A DNA stretch of 62,773 nt from Candidatus Bathycorpusculum acetigenes (GTDB lineage: Archaea > Thermoproteota > Bathyarchaeia > Bathyarchaeales > Bathycorpusculaceae): the NCBI GenBank assembly GCA_009781675.1, contig WQVG01000004.1:1-62773 (forward strand), read 5' to 3'. A program made the position numbers and the translations under genes. Of the stretch, positions 61,622-62,773 are shown one piece after another (within the stretch, counting starts at the first letter, position 1; every line of letters begins with the position of its first letter). A model generated the notes under the pieces. The model did not search any database and was not told where the DNA came from. It saw only the letters and a list, made by a program, of their open reading frames with translations.

Positions 61622-62234
61622 ACGCCTAAGCTTCAGCGGGTTTTACTTTGACATTTACGAAGACGTATATGAGCCGGCTGAGGATTCATCCCTATTTGTC
61701 GAAAATCTCCCAATAGTCCCAGATATGCATGTTTTGGATCTGGGGACTGGTTGTGGGATCCTTGCAGTGCTGGCAGCAAAAAAAGGCGGCGAGGTGATTG
61801 CAGTAGACCTAAATCCTTTTGCCATTCGATGTGCCAAACAAAACGCATATCTAAATGACATGCGTGATCGGATCACTTTTCTGCGCGGTGACCTGTTTGG
61901 TGCTCTGCAACACAGTGTTCGCTTTGATTTAGTCTTGTTCAATGCGCCCTATCTGCCGTCTGAGCCAGATGAAGAAGCGACATGGATTGGACGATCTTGG
62001 GCAGGTGGTGCAGACGGTCGGGTGGTAGTTGACCGCTTCATCACAGAGGTTTCTGCTTACCTTAAGCCAGCTGGTAAAGCTCTTTTGATGCAGTCCACAC
62101 TCACAGGTCTCGAAAAAACACTTAGCGGATTTAACCAGCAGGGACTCAGTGCATGCGTGGTGGCTGAGCGTAGTTTGCCGTTTTTTGAAACCATCACGCT
62201 CATAGAAGCTAAACGCTTGATTGTGTCTAAATAA
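61605..62234 (+). CDS. HemK/Mtq2-like N5-glutamine methyltransferase
   Basis: Archaeal homologues of Mtq2 methylate the GGQ glutamine of release factor aRF1. The 209-residue protein has DVYEPAEDSSLFVENL (about 15-30), LDLGTGCGILAVLAA (about 46-60) and the NPPY-type motif as NAPY at 113-116 (FNAPYLPSEPDEEATW). ATG 61605 follows GGAG nine bases upstream inside the ksgA end, rather than the TTG at 61590. It needs a Trm112-type partner in other systems; none is seen here. Confidence 0.88.
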   Translation: MHYQTKRLSFSGFYFDIYEDVYEPAEDSSLFVENLPIVPDMHVLDLGTGCGILAVLAAKKGGEVIAVDLNPFAIRCAKQNAYLNDMRDRITFLRGDLFGALQHSVRFDLVLFNAPYLPSEPDEEATWIGRSWAGGADGRVVVDRFITEVSAYLKPAGKALLMQSTLTGLEKTLSGFNQQGLSACVVAERSLPFFETITLIEAKRLIVSK

Positions 62235-62257
62235 ATCATAAACGCTTTAAGGAGGGA

Positions 62258-62620
62258 ATGCTATTTCATTATCGGTGGGAAGAAGAAGTGACTATCTGGC
62301 TCTATGTTAAAACGACCGATGACCCTAAAATCGTTGGCAATGTTGTCTGTACATTCAACTCCACAGACGGTGAACACCCCGGAGACAAGTACACTTGGGT
62401 TATGCAGGAGGTCAAATCTGAACCAAACTATTGGGAAATCAAAGGCAAATATGCCGCCCTACAAAACCTCACAGAAATCGCAGTTATCTATCGTATCGGT
62501 GATGCTGTTGTTTTCTCAGAAATCGAGGATGACTTAGCTCCAGATTTCCTCGATCCCCTCATATCCAAATACGGCTTTGACAATGTTAAATGGATCGTTG
62601 TTTGTTCAGCCCAAAAATAG
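62258..62620 (+). CDS. Uncharacterised small protein
   Basis: The 120-residue, soluble, beta-rich protein (TIWLYVKTTDDPKIVGNVVCTFNSTDGEHPGDKYTWVMQEV, ending WIVVCSAQK) does not match a family I recognise. ATG 62258 directly follows GGAGGGA, which is slightly close; GTG 62288 after GGTGGG is an alternative. It lies 23 bases after the HemK-like gene and is probably co-transcribed with it. Confidence 0.65.
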   Translation: MLFHYRWEEEVTIWLYVKTTDDPKIVGNVVCTFNSTDGEHPGDKYTWVMQEVKSEPNYWEIKGKYAALQNLTEIAVIYRIGDAVVFSEIEDDLAPDFLDPLISKYGFDNVKWIVVCSAQK

Positions 62621-62691
62621 CCCCCAAACAAACAGAGTACCAGTACATACTAGACCTCCTCGGGATTTAGTTCCTGTTTTCAAAGTTAATT

Positions 62692-62773
62692 ATGCCGCAA
62701 ATTAGTGCCATTCGTAGTCCAAACCGTTTTCTACGATTACGATACCTATTAGCCACAATCTTAAACACCTTAA
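62692..62773 (+). CDS. Possible start of a gene cut by the window end
   Basis: ATG 62692 opens a frame that stays open to the last base, encoding 27 residues with a basic start (ISAIRSPNRFLRLRYLL). No ribosome-binding site is evident. The call is tentative. Confidence 0.25.
   Translation, partial: MPQISAIRSPNRFLRLRYLLATILNTL

Noticed and set aside
1-62773. CRISPR array or cas genes
   Set aside because: No regularly spaced long repeats and no Cas proteins were found. The short repeats at 42540-42728 and 40437-40473 have spacers far too short.

Overview
The window is a chromosomal segment from an archaeon. Its replication and information-processing genes are archaeal throughout: GINS, MCM, both subunits of DNA polymerase D, Orc1/Cdc6, Nop10, S27e, L44e, L21e, eIF2-alpha, eIF5A, SRP54, Pus10, Rpb4, Nob1 and a Sec61-beta. 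Having both PolD subunits argues against Sulfolobales-type Crenarchaeota, which lack PolD. The general gene style, with many GTG/TTG starts, GGTGA ribosome-binding sites and small membrane and winged-helix proteins, suggests a Bathyarchaeia-like lineage. That placement is an inference, not something the sequence proves.

Layout. 1-0.7 kb: the tail of an unknown gene and a possible short inverted-repeat element. 0.7-3.3 kb: GINS-MCM. 3.6-5.9 kb (minus): L44e-S27e-eIF2alpha-Nop10-PAC2, tightly packed. 6.0-6.2 kb: an intron-containing tRNA-Ser(CGA). 6.3-9.8 kb: a DEDDh exonuclease overlapping a DEAH helicase with a C-terminal Cys cluster, resembling the bacterial MrfB/MrfA (YprB/YprA) pair. 10-11 kb: a DUF4177-like peptide and a DUF116 protein. 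11.3-16.1 kb: an accessory zone with a beta-helix surface protein, a complete IS66-family element with target duplication and an apparent -1 frameshift site, and an exported rubrerythrin. 16.3-24.7 kb (minus): a trehalose/alpha-glucan operon, treZ-GH57/DUF3536-treY-malQ. 25-36 kb: a radical SAM/SPASM fusion, an MgtE-like transporter with a PhoU/TrkA_C partner, adenosylhomocysteinase, a kinase/PHP/APH group and a PhoU-AbrB regulator.

36.4-40.5 kb is the most interesting part: DP1, Orc1/Cdc6 and, beside orc1, an AT-rich intergenic region bounded by two 23-bp origin-recognition-box-like repeats in the same orientation. This looks like a replication origin. It is also rich in TTCACA/TGTGAA hexamers, and four such hexamers (one imperfect) lie on a 10-11-bp period just after the neighbouring winged-helix gene. 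40.6-43.8 kb holds an exported protein, a membrane-anchored coiled-coil winged-helix protein and an unknown protein, with clusters of ATCAC/GTGAT repeats. 43.8-49.7 kb: nitrilase, NadE, an Elf1-like zinc protein, DP2 and a winged-helix frame lacking a normal start. 49.7-56.6 kb: MazG-like, Sec61-beta, an Lsm-like protein, NAD kinase, Nob1, DUF2070 and eIF5A. 56.8-62.6 kb: SRP54-Pus10-L21e-RpoF-DUF655-KsgA-HemK/Mtq2, a conserved archaeal operon.

With gins-mcm, DP1-orc1-origin and DP2 all within 49 kb, much of the replisome is encoded around the putative origin.
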